Made by a program: the position numbers and the translations under genes | From: Panonychus citri | Taxonomy: Eukaryota > Arthropoda > Arachnida > Trombidiformes > Tetranychidae | Reading direction: 5' to 3' | DNA: 64,000 bases | NCBI RefSeq assembly: GCF_014898815.1 | Contig: NW_026515530.1 | Location: forward strand, 124,001 to 188,000 | The notes under the pieces: generated by a model | Databases searched by the model: none | Seen by the model: only the letters and a program-made list of their open reading frames with translations | What the model was told of the DNA's origin: nothing | In this document: piece by piece, positions 55,313-64,000 of the stretch | Numbering within the stretch: position 1 is the first letter of the stretch | Layout: every line of letters begins with the position of its first letter

Positions 55313-58300
55313 ATGCTCATAGGCAGTTGGTAGTTGAGGATCTTAACACTGGTTTTCTTGAGAAAGATTTCCAACGATTCGATTCGTTTACTCTCTTTGT
55401 TTTCTCTATAGGGATTTGGTTGTTGCACTTTTGGGGGTCCAAGATTTCTCAAACTTGGAAACCATTTGAAAATGTTATCGATCAGATGTTGTTTCTTTTC
55501 TGTCGATAGACGTGCGAGTGGGTCAATCCTAATGAATGACATCCCTTGAGCTTCATTGTCACTGGCGATGGAGACAACGGAATTTGATCTCTGGATTCGG
55601 GGAATTCCTTGAGCCACTTTTAACCATTCTTCACTTTCTCTTAGAAGATATTCGGGAACTTGATTCCAGAAAATGGTTGGTGATCGGAATCCTTGACCAG
55701 GAGCACTTGGTTTACCAATAACAGGGTGAAAGCCAATATCTTGAAGGTATTGTTCAGCTTCAAAGATTGGTGCTGAAGGGTCACTGATTCTTTTCATGAC
55801 TGACCAGTAATTGGTTCCAAGGTCGGTGTATGTTCGAACCTTGTTAGGGCTATAGCTCGGGTCTTCTGGGTTTTCATCTCGGCCAAGTAAAACACAAGCC
55901 CAAAGTTCCATCTTCTTTTCCCAAATTTTTGGAAAGGTAACGGGAACCACTGGTTTCTTGATGTGATGAGGAAGTAGATTAGCTAACCGTTGAGGTTCTT
56001 TAGCTATAGCTTGTCGAGTTGGTCCAGGAACAAAATCATGAAGAAGATTGATTTCAATTTCCTCTTCGAAAAGTCCTTTCTTGCACTTGTTCTCATGAGA
56101 TGAGAATTCAACTGGATTAAGCGCAAGTTGGCAGTGAGATCGTCGACAAACGAATTTAGAAGCTTGATAAAGCTCTAGAGAGTGAGAAGGAGAAATTTCC
56201 TTTTGTGATGGATAATCATCACTGTCGACAGAGAAAAGTATACAATCGGGGCTTAGGCATAAGAATTTTTCTTGCTTGTTAGCTGGAATTAGATTCAAAG
56301 CTTGAATAAGCTTGTTGAGCCATTGTACACATTTACTACAGTACCATTGGGAGCATATTCCACAGGCAACAGGGTCGATGCAAAAATGTTCACATAATCG
56401 ACACAAAGAAGTTGGCATCAGGTCCAGTAATTTTTCATGAATTACCTTTGATCGGGACAATCCTCTAGGAATCTCATCCAGGTCGAGATCATAGATAGAA
56501 GGATTTTGGGCCAAGTTGTAGAAGATTTTTTCTCGAATAAATTTGGAGAAAAGTTCTTTTCGTTGTTGGTTCCTTTTAGCTCTAGCTTCGATTGCGTTTT
56601 TTATCTCAAAGAATTTTTCTTTAGAGAGATAATGAGGTAACTCTTGAACAGGAAGAGGCGCAGGAAATTCACCAGGGGCAAATTCGTAGTCATAGGGACC
56701 AGGGTATTTCTTTGTTTTAACCACGGGTTGAACCTCTTGTTCGTTATCATAGTAAGATGATGTCGAGGGCCATGGTGTTGGTTGAACATCTTTAGGGTTC
56801 CAATCACATTTTGATGATGATGGAGATGTTGCAGGGACATTGATAATGTCTTTTTCCATGACTAAAGTTGTTACCTTAGAGTTATTTTCACAATCGTCGG
56901 AAATGAGAGCGTAGACACAAGAACAATTTTCAGTCTCTAGATTATCTGGAGATGATGATCGATTCACTTTTTTATTTGGGTGAATTGGTGGTGATGAAGC
57001 ACGTTTACTTGAGGAAGTAGATGGTTGATTATAGTCAAGCTTTTCACTCGAAGAAGAACTTTGATTTAAAGTTGATTGTTCAGGAGAACGACGATCACTG
57101 ACATTTGACGGAGAAGACATTTTCTTTTTATTCACTAATCCACAGAGATAAAGTGAAGGCTTAAAGCTAATTTGCTTTTTTGTCAATAGATTAAAATAAC
57201 TAATAAAGGCTTTTTTAAACAAATTTGAAAGATTAACTTTGGCGATTATAATCGAAATGATTTTTCTTAATTCATCTGATGTTGACCAAAAAGAGAAATG
57301 ATTATGATTGTTCAAGATGGTGATCGTTTTGTATCGATGATCAGGTGATCGCCAAGTAATTAAATCTGTTTCATTTAGACCAATAGGGTTACAGATGTAA
57401 ATGAAATCAACTGTGGGAATTTGCCTTCTGAGTCTTTGGCGGGTAATTACTTTTTCCTCGTTAGAGATGATATTTTGTGGATTGGCAATTATAAGCTTAT
57501 CAGCGCTTTGTCTTATCTTCTTTACTTTTTTAATTGGGGTCAAAATTGAGTCATTTTGATCGTTAATTTCATTTTGACTTTGTTGAGTTAAATCATCAGT
57601 ACTTGAGTAATTAGAATTAAGGGTATCGCTTGGTTCATTAGAGCAATTAGATGATTCATCTAGTTCGTTGTTTTCAATAGAAGATTGGGTTTCATTTTCT
57701 TCTGGTTCTAACCAAGTTTCTGAACAAAAATATCGATCACGAATTTCTTGGAGCTTTTGATTTAGTTCGCCCTTATAAGGTTTGGTGTTACTGACATTTA
57801 CAGAGAAAACATCGTATGTTTCAGGATTTAGCAAGAGTAAAGATCCTTTCAGCATATTCAAAAGTAGATAAGGTCCTGTGTATTTAGGATTAAGTTTTTT
57901 ACTCATCTCTTTATCGATAGATGTATTTTTTAACCAAATAAAATCACCAAGTTGATAAGGTGGGGGCTTAAGAACTAATTTTGCTCTATGGATTTGATAT
58001 TCTTGTTGGGCTCTTAGGCGAGCATAAGCTAATTTTCTAGCTTCGACGACGTTAACTGAATGAGTTAATTCGAGTTCGAGTTGATTGTCGATAGATTTTC
58101 TAACACTCATTCCAAAGACTAAAAAGAATGGTGAGAAGCGGGTAATTTTGTGCATTGAAGTGTTGATTGCGTAAAGAGAACTTTCTAACCCTTCAGTTAA
58201 ATTTTTTGTTCCTCTTGAAATAACTAGAGTTCTGAGTCTTTCGGCGATAGTTTTGTTAGAACGTTCAACTATCCCTTGTGACTGAGGATGGTAGGGGTTA

Positions 58301-59322
58301 GAAGTTTGATGTTTTATACCATAGTAAGTCAGAAATTCATTGAAATCAGTACTCATAAAGTTTCTTCCTTGGTCCGTTTGGATTATTTTTGGGCAACCGA
58401 ACAAAGTGAAATATCCCTTTAGGAATTTGATCACATTAGGAGTTTTTTGATCACCGTACATTTTTGCGTATACGTAGCGGGATAGAGTATCGATGATTAC
58501 CAAGATGACTTTTTGGGTATTTCGAATTGTGATGGGGCCTTGTACGTCGAGCTCAACTCTTTCAAAAATTTGAGTTGGAATTGGTTTGGCGACGGGTTCT
58601 CCATAGGTTACATTAGCGGCTTTAGCTGAATGACAAGTATCACAATTATTACAGAGTCTTTGTATCTCATCATAGAGATGTTTCATCCAAAATCTTTGGG
58701 AAATTTGTTGATAGGTTTTTTCCACACCAAAGTGACCTCCTTCAGGAGCTGAATGGAATTGGTCAAACATTTCTTGCAATAATTGAGTTCCAATTACAAG
58801 GCGGGGGTTGTTGATGAAACGATTCATTTTGTTGGAATCGTATCTATAGATCAGATTATTTCTTAACTGATAATATCGAAGAGCATCTCGATCATTGTCG
58901 AGGAGAAGTTTCTTTAACTTTTGACAATTTACATCGTTGTTCTGAAACTTTGTGACCTTTTCTTTCCATGGAATAGGTTCTTTCTGTAGATATACGATTT
59001 CATGAGGGTATTTTAGATCACCAAGTGGATCGGGTAAGGTAAAGTTGACAACGTTGAACCCAAGTTCAAGTTCTTTTCCTTCGTCCTCATATGCATAATT
59101 CATTGTCAATAGACAATCCAGATATTCTTGTTCAGGTTCAAGAATATGTTTGAGGTCCCATTCGAGTTGGTACCTTGAGAAACAATCAGGGGCATGAGTG
59201 GAACCTTGTCGATAGACCACTTTAAAGTCGAAGGTGCTCAACATGATCGACCATCTTTGCAATCGCAAATTTTTGAAATTGACCTTAGTTATCTGGCATA
59301 AGGCGTGGTGGTCGGTCTCCAC
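55309..59322 (-). CDS. pol: RNase H end, integrase and long C-terminal extension with RING-like zinc cluster
   Basis: 1337 open codons. The start is internal to RNase H (ETDHHAL, then YRQGSTHAPDCFSR). The integrase has an HHCC finger (FHSAPEGGHF to CNNCDTC), the catalytic series Asp in VELDVQGP, Asp in QTDQGRNF and Glu in GIVERSNKT, and a GPY/F-type C-terminal motif, LNPKYTGPYLLLN. After about residue 640 the sequence is no longer pol-like. An ATG at 57120 (MSSPSNVSDRRS) could begin a separate product. It opens with a Ser-rich region, then carries CRLCEHFC, CGICSQWYCSKCV, LSPDCILF and CRRSHC...HENKC, which together resemble a RING or TRAF-type zinc cluster. The final 250 residues have no recognised family. 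This extension is where env-containing elements keep env, but no signal peptide or transmembrane helix is visible. Confidence 0.85.
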   Translation of the reverse strand: METDHHALCQITKVNFKNLRLQRWSIMLSTFDFKVVYRQGSTHAPDCFSRYQLEWDLKHILEPEQEYLDCLLTMNYAYEDEGKELELGFNVVNFTLPDPLGDLKYPHEIVYLQKEPIPWKEKVTKFQNNDVNCQKLKKLLLDNDRDALRYYQLRNNLIYRYDSNKMNRFINNPRLVIGTQLLQEMFDQFHSAPEGGHFGVEKTYQQISQRFWMKHLYDEIQRLCNNCDTCHSAKAANVTYGEPVAKPIPTQIFERVELDVQGPITIRNTQKVILVIIDTLSRYVYAKMYGDQKTPNVIKFLKGYFTLFGCPKIIQTDQGRNFMSTDFNEFLTYYGIKHQTSNPYHPQSQGIVERSNKTIAERLRTLVISRGTKNLTEGLESSLYAINTSMHKITRFSPFFLVFGMSVRKSIDNQLELELTHSVNVVEARKLAYARLRAQQEYQIHRAKLVLKPPPYQLGDFIWLKNTSIDKEMSKKLNPKYTGPYLLLNMLKGSLLLLNPETYDVFSVNVSNTKPYKGELNQKLQEIRDRYFCSETWLEPEENETQSSIENNELDESSNCSNEPSDTLNSNYSSTDDLTQQSQNEINDQNDSILTPIKKVKKIRQSADKLIIANPQNIISNEEKVITRQRLRRQIPTVDFIYICNPIGLNETDLITWRSPDHRYKTITILNNHNHFSFWSTSDELRKIISIIIAKVNLSNLFKKAFISYFNLLTKKQISFKPSLYLCGLVNKKKMSSPSNVSDRRSPEQSTLNQSSSSSEKLDYNQPSTSSSKRASSPPIHPNKKVNRSSSPDNLETENCSCVYALISDDCENNSKVTTLVMEKDIINVPATSPSSSKCDWNPKDVQPTPWPSTSSYYDNEQEVQPVVKTKKYPGPYDYEFAPGEFPAPLPVQELPHYLSKEKFFEIKNAIEARAKRNQQRKELFSKFIREKIFYNLAQNPSIYDLDLDEIPRGLSRSKVIHEKLLDLMPTSLCRLCEHFCIDPVACGICSQWYCSKCVQWLNKLIQALNLIPANKQEKFLCLSPDCILFSVDSDDYPSQKEISPSHSLELYQASKFVCRRSHCQLALNPVEFSSHENKCKKGLFEEEIEINLLHDFVPGPTRQAIAKEPQRLANLLPHHIKKPVVPVTFPKIWEKKMELWACVLLGRDENPEDPSYSPNKVRTYTDLGTNYWSVMKRISDPSAPIFEAEQYLQDIGFHPVIGKPSAPGQGFRSPTIFWNQVPEYLLRESEEWLKVAQGIPRIQRSNSVVSIASDNEAQGMSFIRIDPLARLSTEKKQHLIDNIFKWFPSLRNLGPPKVQQPNPYRENKESKRIESLEIFLKKTSVKILNYQLPMSI

Positions 59323-59461
59323 TATGAATTGATCATTCTCTAAAAGTGATGATACTTTCTTATAGCGACAAAAATCGCAAGTAGTTCTTTTTCGCTGACT
59401 GTGTAATGTCGTTGATGTTTTTGGATCTTTTGAGAGAAAAAGCTAATAGGCTTCCAATCTT

Positions 59462-59809
59462 TTACTTGATCGATCGGTTGGTTTTGTCGAAATTTTCAGA
59501 ATCGGGGTCTTCTTGCAAGAGGATTCCTCCTACAGCGAGTTCTGAGGCGTCAACCGAGATCTTCTTTCTCAGATCAGGGTCGAAGTGCACTAACATTGTT
59601 GTTTCAATGAGTGAATTTTTCAGAATGTCTAAAGTCTTTTTATCCTCGCTGGTCATGCAAAATTTTCTTTCTCTAGAGATGAGGCGATACAGTGGGGCAG
59701 CCAATCTTGAGTAATTGGGAATGTATCTAGAGAAATAATTGAAACAACCAAGAATGGATTGTAACTCTCGTACATTTTTCGGGTACGGCAACAGCTTGAG
59801 GGCAGTGAC
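59462..59809 (-). pseudogene. pol: RT connection and RNase H segment, frame-shifted
   Basis: Continues the RT reading after the break near 59811: YPKNVRELQSILGCFNYFSRYI, which is the standard thumb/connection motif of Ty3/gypsy RT. The RNase H start follows, with Asp in KISVDASELAVGG. A second frame change near 59495 leads into KDWKPISFFSQK and EKELLAIFVAIRKY, and a third near 59345 leads into the next long ORF. The breaks are 1-nt losses at runs of A and T. Confidence 0.85.
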
Positions 59810-62709
59810 TTTTGAGGGTCTGGTTTGATACCTTTACCATTTACTACATGTCCTAGTAGTAAGATTTCTTCGTAACCAAAGTTGCATTTTTCGATCTTGC
59901 ATTTAAGGTTAAATTGACGGAAACGGGTTAATACCATTTCGGTGTTGGTGAGAAGCTCGTGCCAAGTTTTTCCAAAGACAGGCACATCGTCGAAATAACC
60001 GAGGGCTTCTTTATATTGAAGATCTCCCAGAACTTTACTCATTAGGTTCTGAAAGATAAAAGGGGCTCCAGATAAGCCCATAGGCAACCTTTTATAATGG
60101 TACTTCCTATCGGGTGTTACAAACACGGTTTTGGATCTCTCTTCTAAAGGCAATTCTATTTGGTGATAGCCTTGGTAAAGATCGAACATATTAAAATATC
60201 GGGTACCACGAACTGATTCAAAACAGTCTTCGATGCGGGGCATTGGCATTCTGGGTACTCTAGTAATTCGATTTAACATTCGGAAATCGGTAACTAGTCG
60301 ATGAGTTCCATCACTTCTGGGAACTAATAATGCTGGGCTTCCTCCATCGGCGTCAGACTCTTCCACAATATCTGCGTCTATTAAGCTTTGAATTGTTTTC
60401 GAAAAAGCTTCCCGTTTATCCTTACTGCAAGGATAGGGTTTCTGATAGGGTATTGGATTGTCACCAATATCTATAGATACAGGGCAGATTGATGAGGGTA
60501 CAAATCCCAAGTCGAGGCGATGTTGTGAGAAAACATCCTGGAAACTAACCAAGAGGTTTATTAGTTCCTCTTGTTGAGTTAGAGAGAGCTCAGGATTGAT
60601 ACGGGCTTTAATTCTTTCCACAAAGGGTTTTTCTGTCTCCGGTGGGACAGGGACAACGTTAGCCATTAGCATTTTAACTTTTTCATCCATGATTTCCATT
60701 TTCATCACGGGAATGAGTTTTGGTTCATCTTCAGTTGAAGGCAATTTGGCTATAGCAGTATCAGGAAATTCATTGATAATAGCCAAGGGGTTTAGTTGAG
60801 AAGGTGATAGCCGAGTTGATGAATTAAGAATATACCTCGTTTCTCCACTTCTACAGAAACGAAAGTTGAACTCGGGATCGAGTAATTCACCTTTAGGGTC
60901 TTTTCGAGCATAGACCTCGTATTTTTCTCCGGTTGATTCCAAGATCATGTAGAAGAGGTGGAGAAAAACATTACCAATTAGGCAGACAGGGTCAAAATCT
61001 TTAATGATTTGCACTTTAATGAGTCGAGGTTCATCCATTTTTCGGTGTTTTACTACAGCGTAAGCGAAGCCAATAGTATCCAATGAATGTCGAGCATTAA
61101 TACCAACTACTTGTTGACTATAGTTGATCACATCAGCACCCAATATTTTTGCAATTTTTTCGTCGATTGCAGTAATTGAAGCACCGGTATCTAGTAATAC
61201 ATTAGTACTTTGAACGAACGTTCGATCGGGTTGATCGAAGTTAATTTTGACTAGAGGTAAATGTTTTACTCTAGTATGTCCCAGGTTAGTTAACAAGGGA
61301 AGAGGGGTCATGAGGTAACCGAAGGAATTTCTTAAACCTTCAGGGGTATTAGCTAAATTTATCGTCTCACCCTCTTGAAGCTGAGTAGTTAAAATTTTCT
61401 TCTCAGTGGTTGGAGCTTTGTCCTGGTGTGGTGATGATTCATCACGGGCTTTCTTTCGGCAATATTGTTCATCGTGTCCATAGATTTTACAATAGTTACA
61501 CTTAGCCTTTTGACGCACATTTGGGTTATTGCGTTGATCAGAGTTAGAATTACTAACTGGTTTAGACACTTCTTTTTCACGAGTATTGGGCTTTCCTCTA
61601 GGCTTATCTTTTCGTTTGCTAGATTCGGCGTTTAAATGTTCAAAATGGAACCGATTCAAGGTATCGGTTATATCCGGAAGATTTTTATGAGCACCACGGG
61701 CGTAAATTTCGTCTCGGATGTATTTGGGAATGTGAGAAAGGATATCATATAAGAAGGCTTTTTCGGTCACATTTCCTTTAACTTTTCTTATTTGTTCACG
61801 TAATTTGTTCACAAACGTAGCGGGCACATCTTCAGGCGAGTACCGTATGTTTCTAAGAACATAATGATCTTTTGATCGATAGGCTGGTCCATCTAAAATT
61901 TCCAATAGGCTTGTGGTGTAGACTTCGTAATCGGTAACTTGAGGATCAATTTGTCCAGCGAGATGAAGCAGTTCATGAGCTAGTCCTTTGCGGAAGCATC
62001 GGAGCCTTGTCTCATCATCACATTTTTCGTTAGCCAGTTTTTGCTTAGTCTTTAGACACCAAGCTTCCATGTCCTCTCCTCTCTGAAATTCAGGAACTAT
62101 CGGATCGGGTTTAAAAGCTTTAGCGGTTTCTCGAGTTGCTTCTTGCATTGAGCGACACATTTGACTCATTGTTTCTAGGAGAATTTGTTCTCTTGAATGG
62201 CAAGATGTATTAGACTCGGAATGATGAACAGCACGTTGATTTCCAATAGGAACTTCGGAGATTTCCACATCGTCCTCTCCGGTACTGAAACTAGGGGCCA
62301 TTGGTTCAGTTTCAGCATTTTCGGCCTTGTATTCGGCTATAGCTTGTTTTAAAATTCGCAAGCTTACTTGAGAGACTGGAAGTGCTTTCAAGTCTTCGTC
62401 GCTTGAGTCCACGACGGTTTCAATCTCATGTCCAAGCTGAGAGAGAAATATTTGAATGTCGGATTCAGGTATTCTTTTTTCTCTGAGTTCCTTCACCCAA
62501 TTGGGAATCTCTTGAGATTCAATTTCCTGGAGGGTAAGCTGAAGAATCTCTTCATCGGATAATTTTAGTCCGAGAAGGATTAAATTCGTCCTAGTGGCAT
62601 CAATTAACTTTCTTTTAGCTAATGATCTCATAGGGATAAGCAGCTCCCAATTTCGCAGGACTGCAATGATCTGATCATTGGTCAGTTCACTTAATGTGGT
62701 TTCTGCCAT
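59653..62709 (-). CDS. gag-pol: Gag, protease and reverse transcriptase of the Ty3/gypsy element
   Basis: The first ATG is at 62709 (MAETTLSELTNDQ). A 4-codon upstream extension has no ATG. Gag covers about residues 1-430 and ends in a CCHC knuckle, CNYCKIYGHDEQYC. The protease has LLDTGASITAID (about 490-501). The RT includes LVPRSDGTHRLVTDFRMLN, YQIELPLEERSKT-type palm segments, and a catalytic YFDD in GYFDDVPVF (YVDD-type box). Near 59811 the RT-connection reading moves to another frame, and the last 50 codons before the stop at 59653 are out-of-frame. Gag and Pol are in one ORF, so no Gag-Pol frameshift is needed. It packages and copies the element RNA in the cytoplasm. Confidence 0.92.
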   Translation of the reverse strand: MAETTLSELTNDQIIAVLRNWELLIPMRSLAKRKLIDATRTNLILLGLKLSDEEILQLTLQEIESQEIPNWVKELREKRIPESDIQIFLSQLGHEIETVVDSSDEDLKALPVSQVSLRILKQAIAEYKAENAETEPMAPSFSTGEDDVEISEVPIGNQRAVHHSESNTSCHSREQILLETMSQMCRSMQEATRETAKAFKPDPIVPEFQRGEDMEAWCLKTKQKLANEKCDDETRLRCFRKGLAHELLHLAGQIDPQVTDYEVYTTSLLEILDGPAYRSKDHYVLRNIRYSPEDVPATFVNKLREQIRKVKGNVTEKAFLYDILSHIPKYIRDEIYARGAHKNLPDITDTLNRFHFEHLNAESSKRKDKPRGKPNTREKEVSKPVSNSNSDQRNNPNVRQKAKCNYCKIYGHDEQYCRKKARDESSPHQDKAPTTEKKILTTQLQEGETINLANTPEGLRNSFGYLMTPLPLLTNLGHTRVKHLPLVKINFDQPDRTFVQSTNVLLDTGASITAIDEKIAKILGADVINYSQQVVGINARHSLDTIGFAYAVVKHRKMDEPRLIKVQIIKDFDPVCLIGNVFLHLFYMILESTGEKYEVYARKDPKGELLDPEFNFRFCRSGETRYILNSSTRLSPSQLNPLAIINEFPDTAIAKLPSTEDEPKLIPVMKMEIMDEKVKMLMANVVPVPPETEKPFVERIKARINPELSLTQQEELINLLVSFQDVFSQHRLDLGFVPSSICPVSIDIGDNPIPYQKPYPCSKDKREAFSKTIQSLIDADIVEESDADGGSPALLVPRSDGTHRLVTDFRMLNRITRVPRMPMPRIEDCFESVRGTRYFNMFDLYQGYHQIELPLEERSKTVFVTPDRKYHYKRLPMGLSGAPFIFQNLMSKVLGDLQYKEALGYFDDVPVFGKTWHELLTNTEMVLTRFRQFNLKCKIEKCNFGYEEILLLGHVVNGKGIKPDPQKSLPSSCCRTRKMYESYNPFLVVSIISLDTFPITQDWLPHCIASSLEKENFA

Positions 62710-62755
62710 TCTAAAGTTCAACTAGACACTTTGGACAATAGTCACCTTGATGAAT

Positions 62756-62771
62756 CCTGCCTGGGTCGCCA
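62756..62771 (-). other. Primer-binding site of the Ty3/gypsy element
   Basis: On the minus strand TGGCGACCCAGGCAGG follows the 5' LTR after two bases. The opening TGGCGACC is the type used by arthropod elements primed by tRNA-Arg, but the tRNA assignment is from memory. Confidence 0.65.
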
Positions 62772-62773
62772 GA

Positions 62774-63560
62774 TGAAAGGTTTTGATAGGAAAATGTTTG
62801 ATTGGTGAAGAGGGAAATTCTGATCACTAGACTTCAATAGAAGTGGGGAAGAGTTAGCACCGAGTAGATTCAGTTGCTAACTATAGTTACAGAAGATCGC
62901 ACGACTTGCCTTTCAACTTTCAAGTCAATAGAGTTCGTTTCAGGATTCAACAAAGAAACAATTATCACTTGAATTATAATTAAACTTTATTGAGAGATAG
63001 CACTTTTTGGAAACACTAAGAAAATCAACTTTTTTCTTTGAACATTAAAAGAGAACTGATTCAATTTTTTTAACAACTGAATTTTTAGTCTTAGAAGACA
63101 AAAGATTAACATAAGATAATTAATGGGATGATAAAAATGAAAAGACATTAAGTCTAGAGACGATAACTCTTAATCTTAACAAGAAGAGTTATAAAGCCTA
63201 ATGAAGGGGGAAAGGACTTAATAGAGTTAAACTAATAAGTCAGTAAAAGAGAATAGAACAAAATTTTAAAAGAGAAAAGAATAAAAAAGATAAAGAAAGC
63301 TGTTGCTTTCTCTAAAGAGAATGATTAATAATCTCAGCTTAATCAAGCTTAAGATTAATTTAGAGCAATTAAACTCTAGATAATCACAGTTAATCAAAGG
63401 TTAATTGTTTTGATTAAACTAATGATTATAATCAAATGATGATAAACAAAATTAAACAATTAAAGATAAATTTGGGGGTTAAATATGGTTTCCTTGCTTC
63501 TCAAAAATGAATTGGGAAAAGGTCAAAGAAGACTTGATTAGGTCATTTCTCTACCTTTCA
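62774..63560 (-). repeat. 5' LTR of the Ty3/gypsy element
   Basis: 787 bp, followed on the plus strand by TTAA (63561-63564). No base substitution relative to the 3' LTR was found by eye. Confidence 0.96.
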
Positions 63561-63564
63561 TTAA

Positions 63565-64000
63565 TATAATATATTCCTTATGTTCACATGCTTTTTTATT
63601 CCTTATTTTTTTCCTGCAAAAAGAGCTCTCAATAAAACTTTAATATCGAATATGCTATCAATTCATTCGAAATATATTACAACCCTGATTATTTTCCTTA
63701 TTCTTATCACCAGAATTTGATAAATTCATATTCAAAGGAATACATTGAAAAGTAAAGAATGATAAGAATCTGGTTCATTTGGTTCCTTATTAATGTCGTT
63801 TTTATTTTCATCTATCATTGAGAGCTCCCGAATTCCGGTAAATTCAATATACTTACTAGGACAATGAACTTGGTAACTTAACCGGAAAATTGACCTTGAA
63901 ATTGGAGCTCTCTAATGCTTATATTATATTCATCATTATGTGAATAAATTTACAATGAGATTAACATGAGGTTAACTCGAGGGGATAAGTAAGTAACATC
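63565..64000. other. Host DNA right of the Ty3/gypsy element
   Basis: AT-rich, no coding region recognised. The missing 5' exons of dpr may lie beyond this edge. Confidence 0.5.

Larger units (their letters stand above)
53324..63560 (-). mobile_element. Ty3/gypsy LTR retrotransposon with extra 3' coding region, 10.2 kb
   Basis: The element lies on the minus strand. LTRs at 62774-63560 (5') and 53324-54094 (3') have the termini TGAAAGG and CCTTTCA and are flanked by the 4-bp duplication TTAA (53320-53323 and 63561-63564). The coding order is gag, protease, RT, RNase H, integrase, then about 1000 codons of unusual sequence with a RING-like zinc cluster and a REXO/RNase-T-like domain. Protease before RT and integrase after RNase H identify Ty3/gypsy. 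There are four frame breaks, near 59811, 59495, 59345 and 55313. Each is explained by loss of one base in or beside a homopolymer. Confidence 0.95.

Noticed and set aside
55309..57118. A retroviral-type envelope gene after integrase
   Set aside because: No signal peptide, furin-type site or transmembrane anchor is visible. The sequence instead has zinc-ligand clusters and a nuclease-like domain.

Overview
This is AT-rich nuclear DNA from a multicellular animal, most probably an arthropod. The evidence is spliced exons of a DPR-type immunoglobulin neuronal adhesion gene, long introns, dinucleotide microsatellites, and three large mobile elements with intact termini and target-site duplications. 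Species cannot be told from the sequence.

Region 1 (304-16136) is a complete Polinton/Maverick. It has perfect 82-bp terminal inverted repeats (310-391 and 16049-16130) and a 6-bp duplication TTTAAC. It carries the full morphogenesis and replication set: protein-primed family B DNA polymerase (one frame break near 4422), A32-like packaging ATPase, retroviral-type integrase with chromodomain, penton-like and hexon-like capsid proteins, adenain-like protease and small virion proteins. Unusual cargo is a two-repeat TATA-binding-protein homologue, a NADAR/YbiA-like protein lacking apparent catalytic residues, an inhibitor of apoptosis with two BIRs and a RING, and an unrecognised left-end ORF. 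Several of its genes have readable TATA boxes, which makes an element-encoded TBP especially interesting.

Region 2 (16137-48151) is mostly non-coding, with microsatellites. It holds, on the minus strand, the Ig2/C-terminal exon of the dpr gene (32508-33073) and its Ig1 exon (47743-47953), separated by a 14.7-kb intron in matching phase. Downstream of dpr on the same strand is a possible two-exon secreted-peptide gene (31114-30961 and 27152-26998). A decayed coding relic lies at 42282-42596.

Region 3 (48152-51330) is a 3.2-kb non-autonomous LTR retrotransposon encoding only Gag and protease. It has a 5-bp duplication ATAAT. Its LTR and leader carry a series of hairpins that share an AGTGAA hexaloop on different, covarying stems.

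Region 4 (53320-63564) is a 10.2-kb Ty3/gypsy element on the minus strand with TTAA duplications. Besides gag, protease, RT, RNase H and integrase, it has a long extra 3' coding region in the env position. That region encodes a RING-like zinc cluster and a domain resembling REXO1/RNase-T DEDDh exonucleases whose acidic catalytic residues appear to be lost. The two LTRs seem to differ only by homopolymer-length indels, and every frameshift in the element is a 1-nt loss in or beside a homopolymer. The breaks may therefore be assembly errors in a very young copy.
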